Part shown: one piece after another, positions 12,256 to 24,044 of the stretch | Position numbering within the stretch: the stretch's first letter is position 1 | Layout of the letters: every line of letters starts with the position of its first letter | DNA from: Atherix ibis | Lineage: Eukaryota > Arthropoda > Insecta > Diptera > Athericidae | DNA: 64,000 nt | Direction: 5' to 3' | Assembly: GCA_958298945.1 (NCBI GenBank) | Contig: OY282605.1 | Location: 24,158,811 to 24,222,810 of the forward strand | Position numbers and translations under genes: made by a program | The notes under the pieces: model-generated | Database searches by the model: none | Told to the model about the DNA's origin: nothing | What the model saw: the letters and a program-made list of their open reading frames with translations, nothing else

Positions 12256-12960
12256 TTGAGTTTTTTTTTTTAAATTGTTTTTAGAGGGTTTTTCAAGGAA
12301 AAAAAATGGACGACTTTGTAAGACTGCTTCTTTTTCGAACTACAAAAATTGGACATATTTCCGCAAAGACCTCATCAGAATAATAATTTTATTTTAAAAC
12401 AATTTTAGGGTTTTTATAAAAATAGCAAAAGAAAAATATCATGAATTTTGTTAGAGACTGTATTTTTTTGCGATATTTTTCAAATATACAAAAAGTGATA
12501 AGAAATATTTTTAAAAAAAGCTTGTTAATAATTTTTTGTGAGCCTTTATAAAATAATGAGTTTTGTTGTGAAACAGTTTTAAAAATTTAGAACAAAAAAT
12601 TGACAACCAAATTTTATAAATCAAAATTATAGAGATTGTTTTGGGACTTCTTTTAGGTTTTAGAAAAAGGTATAAAATTTTGATATATTTTTATAAAATC
12701 TCATGAAAATAATGATTTTTGTTTAAAACAATCTTAGATTATTTTGTTAAAAATAAAACACAAATTTTATAAAATCGATAGTGATGCTTTTGCAGCTTTA
12801 AAGAAAATGTACAAAAATCGGTTCTTTATTTGTTAAAAGACTACATCAAAAATAATGATTCAAAACTGTTTTTTGTGTGTTTTTTTTTAGTAATAAAAAA
12901 GATTATAATTTTTAGAAATTTTTTTGTTAAAAAAAACCTTACCAAAATAATGATTAAAAA
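12256..12960. repeat. ~160-bp array D, left part
   Basis: Decayed units containing AATTTTGTTAGAGACTGT (12445), TAGAGATTGTTTTGGGACTT (12631), AAAACAATTTTAGG and TTATAAAGACCTCATCA-like blocks. The same blocks resume after 14750, so the material between 12965 and 14745 interrupts one array. Confidence 0.75.
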
Positions 12961-12964
12961 TTCC

Positions 12965-13990
12965 AGTATTGAGCAGCACTGGTGTGTCAGCTGTGTTGTA
13001 CTTGAACTGTTAAAAAAGTTCATCCAGCTGACACGTTCGCCGGGCGAATGCAGCGTGCTACCGGAAAAAGGGGCGAAAACATGCACCTGTTGGAATTTAC
13101 AGGGTTTTTTTGGCCTTTGGGATGTTAATGCGATTGGGTTGAAGAAGTGGCGTGGGTCGAGTCAAGAGTGTTATTTTGGTGAACGCAAATTTTCGAAATA
13201 CAATCATTAAATTTTAAAAGGAAAATTGATAAAAATATTAATTACTACAGAACAAAAAGGGGAATAATTTTGGGCTAAGGCGTCAATATGTCTACAGTTA
13301 AAAACCCAGTGTCCTTATAAAAAAACTTAATAAATTAATTAATAGTCAATGGAACTGTAGATATGTAATGTAAAGGAAATATATTTCTTTAATTCAAATT
13401 CTGCTGCGCACATTCAGATGTACAATTGACAGTAATGACTTTGGTTGGTACAACTGATTTTGTCTCTAAATACAATAGAATTGCCAGCTAAGCCTGAAAG
13501 GAATCGCTGACCATCGGACATACCATAATAGAGAAAAGTGCAAAATACCTAGGAGAAAAATATTTTAATATAATAATTTATAAAATAATAATATAAAAGT
13601 TGAAAAAGTTAACTGACAAGTAAACTTTAACTGTCGTTTCTTGAATTATAGGTTAGGGTAGATGAAAATAATGGATCAGAGCTTCTAAAATAATAAAAAC
13701 TACTTGAATTATAGAGCAACGCAAGATTGTTTATTTATTTTGGATTGATTTCCAGAATAAATCATTATAGAACTGTTGGGCAAAAATATATATCTCGTAA
13801 AGTATTGATCAAATAAATTCAGGCTTGTGCTCCTTGGAAAAGTGATATCCTATTACTATTTCTGATATAGTTGTGATTTAACAGGATGTTAAAATATGGA
13901 ACATAACAAAGAGTAAATTCGGTATATTTTACAATTTTGCTTTGATAAAGCCGAAAATGCAATGTAACATATGGTCCCGATACTGTCACA
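12965..13990. other. Insert within array D; unidentified left portion
   Basis: 12982-13033 contains an inverted pair GTGTCAGCTG / CAGCTGACAC, then GC-richer sequence to about 13200. 13390-13560 is normal-complexity sequence (CTGCTGCGCACATTCAGATG). No protein family was recognised in either orientation; the 126-codon plus ORF at 12830-13210 is not convincing. Confidence 0.35.
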
Positions 13991-14009
13991 GCCAATTATG
14001 CGTAATTTT

Positions 14010-14745
14010 GGTTTCAAATATACACGTTGCGCAGGCAGGCCCATCGTCAAAAATGTCCATAAAATCATGCAAAAGATCGAAGTAGACCGCCCAGGAGCTA
14101 GAGATCGACCACCACATAAAAAGATAGATCGAATTTCCATCTGAGAAGCATTGGCCAAACGGAATAAAATCGACCCATTTCTTAAACGGATGGTGACTGG
14201 GGATAAGAAATGGGTCACATACGACAATATTGTGTGAAAACGATTGTGGTCAAAGCGCGGTAAAGCGGCTCAAACGGTGGCCAAATCAGGAGTAATAGCC
14301 AGGAAGGTTTTACTGTGCATTTGGTGGGACTGGAAAGGAATCATCTACTATGAGCTGCTTCCATATGGCCAAACACTAAATTCGGACCTCTACTGTCAAC
14401 AATTGGACCGTTTGAAGCTAGCGATTGACCAGAAGCAGCCAACAGAAGAGGCTTTGTATTCTATCAGGACAACGACAGGCCACATACGTCTAAAATGACA
14501 CGCCAGAAACTCCGGGATCTTGGTTGGGAAGTTTTGATGTGTGCACTTTATAGTTCGGACCTGGCACCAAGCAGTTACCATATTTTTTTATCATTGCAAA
14601 ACTTCCTTAGTGTTAAAAAATTGGCATAAAAAGAAGATTGTGAAAATCGCTTAGTCGAGTTTTTGGCCAATAAGGACCAGGGCTTCTATGAGAGGGGCAC
14701 TATAAAGTTACCTTTAAAATAACAACAAAACATAAAAAAATCCGA
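14010..14745 (+). pseudogene. SETMAR/Hsmar1-like mariner transposase relic
   Basis: On the plus strand about 14135-14235 encodes EALAKRNKIDPFLKRMVTGD then KKWVTYDNIV. A stop (TGA near 14237) follows, and then a long in-frame run, KAAQTVAKSGVIARKVLLCI, WWDWKGIIYYELLPYGQTLN and SDLYCQQLDRLKLAIDQKQP (14244-14450). The second catalytic Asp block is shifted out of frame at 14455-14500 (DNDRPHTSK in another frame). The third block (SDLAPSSYH) follows at about 14556-14582, with Ser replacing the third Asp. Family knowledge: this is the cecropia/Hsmar1 mariner group. It carries internal deletions and is not functional. Confidence 0.88.
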
Positions 14746-17115
14746 ATTTTAAATTCTTTAAGATTTTGTTACAAACTGTTTTGGTTTTTTTTCACGTGTA
14801 AAAATAGGTAAAAAATATTAATAAATTAAAATTAATCATTTTAATTTAGAATTTTTTTTTTTGAAACAATTTTAGAGGTTTTATTTTTTTTTTAAATAAT
14901 TTTTTTAGAGATTGTTTTGGAGGGCTTTTTTTCAGTTTTAAGAAAAAAGTACATAAATTAAACATTTTATTCGGGCTTATCAATTAATTTAAAACAATTT
15001 TAGGGACTGTTTTTTTTTTTAAATACAGACTTTAAATTTGATAATTTTAGTAGAGACGGTTTTAAGGTTTTATTTGCAGGTATTAAAAATATTATAGTAT
15101 TAAAGTTAGAAATATTTTTATAATGGCCTCAACAAACAAATTATTTCATTTTGAAAAATTTTATGATTTTGTTTAAATAAAAGAAAAAAAGTTCTGTCAT
15201 TTTTTTGAGAATCTTATTTCAGGTATAATTTTGTATCTTTCTTTCCTGCTTCTGTGTTTTTCTAGTATAAAATTTACATATTTTTAATTAAATCATCATA
15301 AAAAATAACTTTGTTTAGAATAATTTTGGCACCTTTTTTTAAAAAATTTAATGAACTTATTTGAAGGCAAATTTGGAGACTTTTTTGTAAACAAAAGGAA
15401 AAAATCATAATTTTGTTAGAGTCTGTTTTGAGATTCTTATTTTGGGTGTACTTTTGTACCTTTTTTCCTACTTTTGTATCTTTCTAATAAAAAATTTAGA
15501 TATTTTAAATCAAGAAATCAACAAAAAAAATAAATTATTTTAAAATAATTTTAGAGACTTTGTTTTAAAAAAAAAAAAAAAACTTTAAATTCGCTAATTT
15601 TGTTAGAGATTGTATTAAGGTTCTATTTGCAGGTATAAAAAATATTTAGTATAAAAATGAGAAATATTTTTATAAAGACGTCATCAAATGAATGATTTTA
15701 TTTTAAGGTAACTTTGGAGGCTTTTTGTGTAAACAAAAGGAAAAAACTTTCATAATTTTGTTAGAGACTGTTTTAAGAATCTTATTTCGAGTGTACTTTT
15801 GTACCTTCTTTTCTAGTATTGTGCCTTTCTAGATATAAAAATTAGACATTTTTAATCAAGAAGTCAACAAAGAACAGTTTTAGAGACTTTTTTAAAAAAA
15901 AAATAAACTTTAAATTTACTAATTTTGTTAGAGACTGTTTTTTCGGTTTTATTTACAGGTATAAAAATTATTTAGTATAAAAATAAAAAATATTTTTAAA
16001 AAGACCTCATCAAATTAATGATTTTATTTTAGAGCAACTTTGGAGCATTTTTTTTTACAAACAACAATAATAAATTCATAATTTTGTTAGAGACTGTTTT
16101 GAAATTTTTATTTTCAGGTGTACCTTTTTCAGATATAAAAATTTGAAATTTTCAAATAAGAAATCATCAAAAAAATGAATTTGTTTAAAATAATTTTGGC
16201 GACTTTAAAAAGCAAAACAAAAAACTATAAATTTGCTAATTTTGTTAGAGACTGTTTTAAGGTTTAATTTCAGGTATAAAAAATATTTGAAGGTTCTATT
16301 TTCAAGTATAAAAAATATTTAATAAAGACGTCATCAAATGAATGATTTTATTTTAGGGCAACTTTGGAGACTTTTTTTGTAATCAAAAGAAAAAAAATTC
16401 ATAATTTTGTTAGAGACTGTTCTGAGAATCTTATTTCAGATGTACTTTTGTACCTTTTTACCTACTTTTGTATTTGTCTAGGTATGAAAATTAGAATTGT
16501 TTATAAGTCAAGAAATCATTAAAAGAATAAATTTGCTTAAAAGAATTTTAGCGATTCTTAAAAATAACTTTAAATTTTATAATTTTTTTAGAGACTGTTT
16601 TAAACTTCCACTTTGCAGGCATAAAAGATATTGTATAAAAATTATAATTTTTTTTGTAAAGACGTCATCAAATTAATGATTTTATTTTAGGGCAACTTTG
16701 GAGACTTTTTTTGCAATCAAAAGAAAAAAAATTCATAATTTTGTTAGAGACAGTTCTGAGAATCTTATTTCAGATATCCTTTTGTACCTTTTTACCTTCT
16801 TTTGTATTTTTCTAGGTATGAAAATTAGAATTGTTTATTAATCAAGAAATCATCAAAAGAATAAATTTTGCTTGAAAGAATTTTAGCGATTCTTAAAAAA
16901 AAACTTTAAATTTTATAATTTTGTTAGAGACTGTTTTGAATATTTCTTTTAGGTAAAAATTTAGACATATTTCTATAAAGACTTCAATAAAATAATGATT
17001 TTATTTTAAACACTTTTAGGGTTAGTTTTTAATAAAAAAAAATAAAAGACAAATTTTTTGATTTTGCTAGAGACTGTTTTGTGGCTTTTTTAAGGTTAAA
17101 TAAAAAAAATTACAA
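14746..17115. repeat. ~160-bp array D, main part
   Basis: TTTTGTTAGAGACTGTTTT or close variants recur near 15048, 15413, 15598, 15752, 15925, 16084, 16245, 16408, 16587, 16740, 16922 and 17066. Alternate units differ (one type with a TTTGGAGACTTTTTTTGTAA block and ATTTTATTTTAGGGCAACTT, the other with ACTTTTGTACCTTTT), giving a higher-order period of about 325 bp. No open reading frame is conserved. Confidence 0.85.
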
Positions 17116-18561
17116 AAATTAGCAAAAACTTAGTGGAACGATCGAAGGGGAATATTTGTCTAAATATGTGTGTATCTGGATGCAGATTATTTGTTATTTA
17201 TTTGTGATCATCAGAATAGTTATTGGTATTGGTGGGATGTGCAGTCTAGTCGGACGTTGATTGCATTTGAATTGCATTAAAATAAAAAAATAGAAATAAT
17301 AATTTGCATTTCCATTTAGTAATTTGATTAAGAAGAAAATCATCTTCTTCCCAAGTTGATTAGGCCAAATACGTCATAATATGAAGTTTTTCAATTGCAT
17401 TCAAATAAAAAAAAGAAGCCAATTCACGATTGAAGACGACTGACTATCTTCACCAAATCGTCTTACACATTTAGTGTATTACGAATATTTCGGTTTGAGG
17501 AATTTTTTCCACCAACCTTTGGAATGATTGCTCATATTTTGTTTAATCAATGATTTGGAATTTTATTTACCATTCATCATATCTCCACTCTTGACAATAA
17601 AATTTTATTACAATTTGTTTACATTCACAAACTGAACGGCGGCTGATTATTCAGTTCAATAAATTATCTTCAATTTCCGATTGTCTTACCCAAAAACAAC
17701 ACAACATTTGCAATTATCGTATCCGAGATTCAATTTAATTTAATTTTTTTTTTGTTGGTTTTTTGGTAAATCGAGAAATTGTAGTGGATTGGTTGGTTGA
17801 CTTTAGTTTTTATTGATGATAGTTTTTAAGGCTTAAGACAACTAACTAACTGACTGACCATATGGTCATGTTTTTTGTGAATAAATCATTTGGTGAATGG
17901 GTTATTACCATACACGATTGATTTTTCTACTTTTATTATCAATAAGTAAGACAAGAAATAATAAATAATATTAAACTTTATGCAAAAAAAATGTGTGTTG
18001 TCATTTTATAAAAAATCCTTTTTAGATTTGATTTTTACCATTCAATCATAAATAAAAAAAAATTATCAATAAATACTATCAGGTATTAATTGGGAATGAA
18101 AAAATAAATAAAAAATGGATTATCCATTTAACAGTATGAAAAATATAATTTTGTTATTTAATAGTTATCCAAAATAGTTATTATTTAGTGTAATTTTTAT
18201 ATAGCTTAGGTTTTGGCATTTTTATAATTTAATATTTAATGATTAAATATAATGTTAGAATTATAAAAACTTTGCCTTTTTAAGATAGCGAAAAATCAGC
18301 CCTATTGCAAAATTTTCCTTCTGCGATAAGGATTATTTCTTGCTGGGTGGATATGGTTAATAAATAAAATTTCTTATTTATGGGGCTCTTCAAAACCATA
18401 AGTAACTGTACAAAAGCCATTGTATTCGCAAAAAGAAACTGACTATCTGGTGTATATTTTGGTCTAAAGGTGTCATTGGTCAATATTTCTCCGAAAAAAA
18501 TAGGTGAGGAAAAACGGTTACGGTTAATTTTGTTTAACCGATTTTTTTTTAGCAATAAATA
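17116..18561. other. Non-repetitive AT-rich DNA, no gene recognised
   Basis: 17140-17900 has higher complexity than its neighbours and no copy elsewhere in the window. It might hold regulatory DNA, but nothing specific can be pointed to. 18280-18555 contains a 91-codon minus ORF without family signature. Confidence 0.35.
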
Positions 18562-19211
18562 TACGAGGTCTGTTCAAAAAGTATCGCGAATTTTGAATTT
18601 CCGCAGGTTACGTATATTCGATTTTCGATTTTTTTTGTGGCGTTATGTTGGTACTCATTTCTCTCACTTATGCCGACAAGTTCGGCCATTTTAAATGCTC
18701 AGTTAATTTTTGACAGCTGTTTTACTTGCACGTGTTTTGGCTCGTCATCGATTTTTGCCCATTTTCGACCAAAAACAGCATCGCATTAACATTGCCAAAT
18801 TTGCTTCAGAGGGTCATAACTGGTGACGAATCATGGATTTATGGTTATGACGTGGAAACCAAAGCTTAATCATCCCAATAGAAGCTGCCGCACGAGCCAA
18901 TTTTTGGCCAAAAACAATACACTAGTAATGCCGCAGTCACCGTATTGCCCAGATCTTTCCCCCTGTGATCTTTTCTTGTTTCCTAAACAAATTCTTTGAT
19001 CCATTTTTTGGAATGAGCAACAACTGAAGACGAGCCAAAACACGTGCAAGCAAAGCAACTGTCAAAAATTAACTGAATAATCAAAATGGCCGAACTTGTC
19101 GGCATAGGTAAGAGATATGAGTACCAATATAACGCCACAAAAAATCGAAAATCGAATATACGTAGCCCGCGGAAATTCAAAATTCGAGATACTTTTTGAA
19201 CTGACCTCGTA
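18562..19211. mobile_element. Foldback derivative of a mariner (family T), ~190-bp inverted arms
   Basis: The left arm 18562-18750 starts TACGAGGTCTGTTCAAAAAG. The right arm 19025-19211, read in reverse, starts TACGAGGTCAGTTCAAAAAG. The arms match at high identity through GTGGCGTTAT, TCGGCCATTTT and GCACGTGTTTTGGCTCGTC. Between them is a collapsed transposase in the plus direction (RVITGDESWIYGYDVETKA near 18810-18866, then AVTVLPRSFPL). Both arms derive from the 5' end of the element. Confidence 0.85.
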
Positions 19212-21440
19212 GACAAGAAAAAAATTTCGCTTTATTACACGAAAACTTCCCAGAATACATAATTCCCAGATTTGAAGATGTTAATTAGCCTCAAAAATTA
19301 TATGATTTGATGCTGTTTTCTTATAAAACTCGAGTCAAAAGTCGTATTTACATAGATAATTGTCAAATTTTAGAGCATTCATAAACCAACATCCATTAAA
19401 TAATAGCCGAAATTCGTTAAAAGGATCCAGTCCTTAAAAAGCCTTTTTGACAATTATTTAAATAAATTTATATTAAATATAAAATGGCAAAATTTTAGCA
19501 ATAAAATAAAATAAAAATTTATTAAAAATCTGCATTTTAAATGTGTTTTATTTAACTGAATTTGTCTATAGTCCCATATTTATAAAAGCAAATTATGCTT
19601 TAGGAACTTCAAAGAATATTAAATTTTAACATTTTTGGAATGTGAAATTTCAATAATTCTAAAAATTTATAACCTTTTGTAATAGTTTTTACTTTAAAAA
19701 TGAATTGTGAAAAGAATTTATTTCGAAAATCGAAAATTCTTTAATAGATGTCTCTAAAGTCAATTGATAACTTTTTTGCACTTGAACCGGAACTGTGCAA
19801 AAATTGTTCACAAAAAAAATCAAATAGTGCTATCAGTGTCACGGCAGATATTTTAATAATTTCATATTTTATATAAAATGGCAAAGTTTTTGTAAAATAT
19901 TAATTAAAGTTTTTAATTAAAATCTGAATTTTGAAGATATTTTAAGAATTTTTACTTTCCAAAGTATAAACTTGGATAACTTTTTATATTTTCAACATAT
20001 TATTTTACAAAAAAAAATTTAATTTGTATTTTCCTGAATTTTGTTATTTCTATTTTAAAGAAATTTTATTATACAAAAAAAAAATTGCATAAATTAAATC
20101 CAATTAAAAATTGTTGAATTTCTATTGTTGACGAGTTTCGTTAACTTTAGCGCAAAAGAAAATACAACATTTGAAATGTTAGAAGAAAATAATAAGTTTC
20201 TCTTAAGATCTTAGATAATTTATGTATAAAAATTAAAGAACAAATAAACGCTGATATTTAAAATTTTAAGAGAAAATTTCAAAATATCAAAAATTTAACA
20301 TGAAAAATAAACAAAATATCAATTACCTCAGCCCAGCAGCATACTCTTTTCACCTTAAACTTTGGCATTTCGAATATGCAATTTAAAACCGCTTAAATAA
20401 TTTCATATTAAAAAATAAGCAGTAAAATAAAATAAAAAACATTTTTCGTCTATAATTAAATAGAAAAAATTTAAATTAGTTAACATATTAAGAAGATTTT
20501 ATCTAAATTTGAAGCCATTAAAATTATTTTCGAAAGAAGTTCATGAAAAATTTCGGTGCGCGACTCTGTGCTCAGAAAAACTTATTCTGCGACGAAACCC
20601 TTCAAATGTTTGAGAAGCGAACGATAAATATTTAACCTTACAATGTGCGGTAGAGCTTTTACTTGTGTGTCGTTTCTTCTTTGAATTTACTTAAGTATTT
20701 TTTGTATATTAATTACAGGTTGGAATTAATTTTAAAACATTTTTTTTTATAATTAATTAAAACTTAATAATGGTAAAAAATAACTCAGTAGCCAAATATG
20801 ACAGAAAATGCATAAATACTAAATAAAAATAAAAAAAATTTGTCACAATTTACTTTTATAATTTAAGATATTTTTAGTTTGAGTTTATATGATTTGATTA
20901 TTTTCAGTAAAACACTAAATTTTTTAATTTCTATTCCAGATTTTATTTTTTATTTATTAAAAAAAAGTTATTTCCTTCTTAAAAACTACACTCACACATG
21001 AAGAATATGCATTTTTTTAAAACTTAAATGAAATATTTAAAAAAACTTAAAGAAAATACCACTTTTTAAACTTAAATAAAATAAATTAATTTTTTAAACT
21101 CAAAATCACCACCTTTAAATTAACTGGAAAATCTTTAAAAAACAATTTTGATACTCGAAAATATGAAGTGAATTTTCACATCAACCTTTTTTTTATCAGT
21201 TAATCTTTTTTAAGCTAAATAATCAAAATATTTTATTCTTTTAGATTTTTTTGAAAAACATAACCTAAATATATTTCAAATATGTTAAAATATTTGCTAA
21301 ATAACAAAAAACAATATGGGAAAATTTATTCATAAACAAATTGTTGAATATTCTTTGGAAAGAAAAAAATGCATTTTATTTGCATTTTTATAATTACAAA
21401 ATAATTATAATAGGCAGATTTTTTTATGACAAATACGATA
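19212..21440. other. AT-rich DNA with old dispersed repeat
   Basis: 19355-19560 matches the dispersed repeat at 11215-11500, and 19745-19805 matches 2415-2480 in inverted orientation. The remainder (20060-21440) is low-complexity AT-rich sequence without recognisable genes. Confidence 0.45.
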
Positions 21441-21449
21441 TACGTGTAA

Positions 21450-21600
21450 TAATAGAAGAGAAGAAAGCAAAAGTAAACACCAATAGGTGTTTTTCTACCT
21501 AACGGGACATTACAACAGTTAAAAAAAATTGTGGCTAATTTCTTTCTAAACGTTGACAACGAATGTTTATGGAAAAGGTAACAGGGAAAAAAGAGTGAAA
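21450..21600 (-). mobile_element. Jockey-like non-LTR 3'-end fragment
   Basis: On the minus strand 21559-21476 encodes FRKKLATIFFNCCNVPLGRK then TPIGVYFCF. This parallels the C-terminal end of the longer Jockey relic at 24050-24900 (RRLKKNWPRDFLQCYN). Only the last part of the element is present. Confidence 0.6.
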
Positions 21601-21692
21601 CTTTTTATAACGAGCAACCCATAATCGAGCGTGAAACTTTTTATAACGAGCAACCCATAATCGAGCGTGAAACTTTTTATAACGAGCAACCT
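21595..21692. repeat. 36-bp tandem repeat, ~2.7 units
   Basis: GTGAAACTTTTTATAACGAG followed by CAACCCATAATCGAGC repeats twice exactly, then a third partial copy. The unit is Jockey-derived: the related single sequence (GAAACTTTTTATACCGAGAA) is found at 24262. Confidence 0.85.
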
Positions 21693-21859
21693 ATATGAGA
21701 TGTGACCAAAAATAATTAACACTTGCATCACTAATAGCAATCTGGCAACACTGCGGATTTTTCATCTACACAACTTGTCCTGGACGTGAAGTACAATTTC
21801 CAACCTCTTAGGGTAAGTACTTGATCCTAATAAGGTTTGTTTTTATAGCGCGTTACGAA

Positions 21860-22130
21860 AAATTGAACAGTGAATTTTTTGAGGAACGATGTTTGTTGAA
21901 CACAAAAAAAATCAAATTTTGTGTTGAACCTGGTGAATCCTTGAGTTTGACTTACGAAAAATTGCAACGAGCCTATGTGATACATTCCTTATTAAGAGCA
22001 TAACTTTTCCGATTGCATTGAGCATTTTTAAGAGGTATTAGAATAGGTGGGAGATGGTGATTGCTCAGCAAGCCCTTTAACGTCGAAAACTGATATGGAA
22101 CCTTATAAAGACTTCTTTAATAAAAGAAAT
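21860..22130 (+). pseudogene. Mariner N-terminal (helix-turn-helix) relic
   Basis: KKIKFCVEPGESLSLTYEKL then QRAYVIHSLLRA (21905-22003) matches the IKFC.KLGES...TYE.L..AYG pattern at the start of several mariner transposases. Decayed continuation LFRLH.AFLRGIRIGGRW follows, and LTSKTDMEP near 22080 recalls the STSKTDENV linker. A stop after RA and later frame breaks show it is dead. No catalytic domain follows. Confidence 0.65.
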
Positions 22131-22169
22131 TTCTTTCATAAAAAATAGTCCTTAAACAGCACAGAAAAA

Positions 22170-22908
22170 AAGTTCTCCGTATCAAATCGGACATTTCCGA
22201 TATATGGATGCTCAATTATAAAAATCAACGTTTCGTTCGCGTTGGATTATCGTAATGGATCCAATTTTCATCGCCAGAAAACGCTTCATTTTTTGCCGTT
22301 GGAGCAGCTGTGCGCACGCGAAAAAATGCCGTTTGATGTATCTTGGCTCCAACTCGTATGGCACCTAATTTCCTTGCTTTTGGATCATTCCCAAGGCCTT
22401 TAAACGATCTTCTTGTTTCGTTTGATATAGATCTTCATCAAGTAATGCCTCCAATTCTGCGCCTTCAAAATTTTTCATGGGTTCTGGACCGGCTCTAATT
22501 CTGCGTCGTCAAACTTTCTGAACGCTCCTTGTCTTCCACGTCGAAATCACCACTTTTGTAGCATTGAAACTATTCGCGACAACGATCCCTCACTAATACA
22601 AGCTTCACCATAAGTTTCTGTAATTATCTGACGCGCCTCAACCGCAAATTTTTTCGCCTTAACCGCAGATTTTACAAAAAGCAAAACTCTCCACAAATGA
22701 CGCTTAATTGGCTCAAATTTCGATATTTTCATGCACAAAAAAATATATAACGCCGATAAAAAGTCATAAATATAATGATGAGGAGTTGTTGACAGATTCC
22801 TAAGCTTACAATTTGATGTTTCTGATCCGATATTTTGTAGCAGCATTTACTACTGGCGCCATCTATTGGAAAACGGTGGTTTCCCATTTGTACTCCCAAT
22901 AAATGACA
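22170..22908 (-). pseudogene. Mariner N-terminal half with 5' TIR
   Basis: Minus strand: KISKFEPIKRHLWRVLLFVK near 22728-22670 and RQIITETYGEACISEGSLSR (about 22637-22578) are the first helix-turn-helix of a mariner of the same family as 3881-4690 and 52998-53672. The 5' flank reads GCGCCATCTATTGGAAAAC (22856 on), followed by the TIR TTCCCATTTGTACTCCCAAT ending near 22908. The internal end near 22200 shows the VTGDEK-type region only weakly. Confidence 0.8.
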
Positions 22909-23129
22909 TTACATCTAATTAAAAGTTAGAGTGACTCCTTGCAGATTTAGATAATTGATTACAGCATTCTCTGCAGTAATTGTTAATATCAACAAACAAA
23001 AAAAATTTAATGTATTATTTATTTAATATTATTTGAAATTTTCCGTACAATTTCATCGCGTAATTTACGGTCTCTTTTGTACGAAAAGGTAATTGTCTGG
23101 AAGTGTTCCAAGACATATTACATATCTTC

Positions 23130-23345
23130 GATCGTTTGTAGCATCCTCTTGAAAAGAGAAAAATTGGGCTCATTCGTGGATCGCCTCAAAATGTGAGCAG
23201 TTTTTTCGACATGGAATCCATATGCTGTTAGAAATATGGGAAAAAGTTGTGGCTTGCGAGGGACAATACTTTCAAGCATGCATTGGAGAGTATTTTTTCT
23301 CAATAAAGCCTCAACAGCGGTTTTCCATTTGTACTCGCAATATAC
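23130..23345 (+). pseudogene. Mariner C-terminal fragment with 3' TIR
   Basis: Plus strand: LLEIWEKVVACEGQYFQACI (23225-23284) corresponds to the LPE.W.KVVA.DGQYFE end of mariner transposases. The sequence finishes with CGGTTTTCCATTTGTACTCG at the TIR near 23321-23343. Segment 22909-23129 between it and the previous fragment is AT-rich with no feature. Confidence 0.75.
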
Positions 23346-23579
23346 CATATTCTAAAAATTATGAGAAAACTGATTTCATTTATGTTAACAAAAAAGAAAA
23401 GACTTAACCAAAAAATAATTTTAAGCATAATTTTTGGAGATTTTTTAAATATTTTTTTTTGGAATAACAAAAATTTTTCAAATTATTTTTTAGTATTTCT
23501 AAATTTTTTTTATTTTTTCTATAAGTGAAAAAAAATAAGTTAATTTAATTAAGAGAATAAAAACTTGATTCATTATCAA

Positions 23580-23985
23580 TTAAGAGAGGGGTGTATGACA
23601 TGTGGCACCGTTTTGTTGAAACCACATGTCGTCTACATCCTTATTTTGCAATTAAGGCACAAAAAAGTACATAATCATAACACAATTAATTGTTTTTTAG
23701 CACAAAATCTGCATCAAACAGTAGGACTTTGTGGATGCATTTGTTGCTCATCAATCACTCGTGGTTTTTCTGAACCCCAAATGCGACAATTTTGTCGATT
23801 AGCCAGGCCATCAAGATGAAAATGAGCCTCATCGCTGAGGAAGATTTTGTTCATCCGAATTGATAGTCCTGAACTCTCAGCAGAACTGCTTTGGTGTTTT
23901 ATGTGGAACGACCTATCGAAGGACGGCCACAGTGTTTAAGATTACTAATTGATCCAGTTTCTCTAATTTTTTTAATTAATCTCTC
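23580..23985 (-). pseudogene. Tc1/mariner family A transposase fragment
   Basis: On the minus strand, FLSDEAHFHLDGLANRQNCR then IWGSEKPRVIDEQQMHPQS (about 23845-23735) contains the first catalytic Asp. Further on, DVDDMWFQQNGATCHTP (about 23636-23586) is the second block, with Asn in place of the catalytic Asp (QQNGA for QQDGA). Segments between them are frameshifted. Same family as 1146-2218. Confidence 0.85.
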
Positions 23986-24044
23986 TTAATCACTATTCCG
24001 ATCATATTTTGTACGAAAATTGTAAAATGTAGCTGTCAAATATT

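Noticed and set aside
12830..13210. 126-codon ORF spanning the array/insert boundary
   Set aside because: It joins AT-rich array sequence to unrelated insert; no domain and no continuity with homologues.
13889..14227. 112-codon minus-strand ORF
   Set aside because: It overlaps the SETMAR-like relic, whose recognisable reading is on the plus strand.
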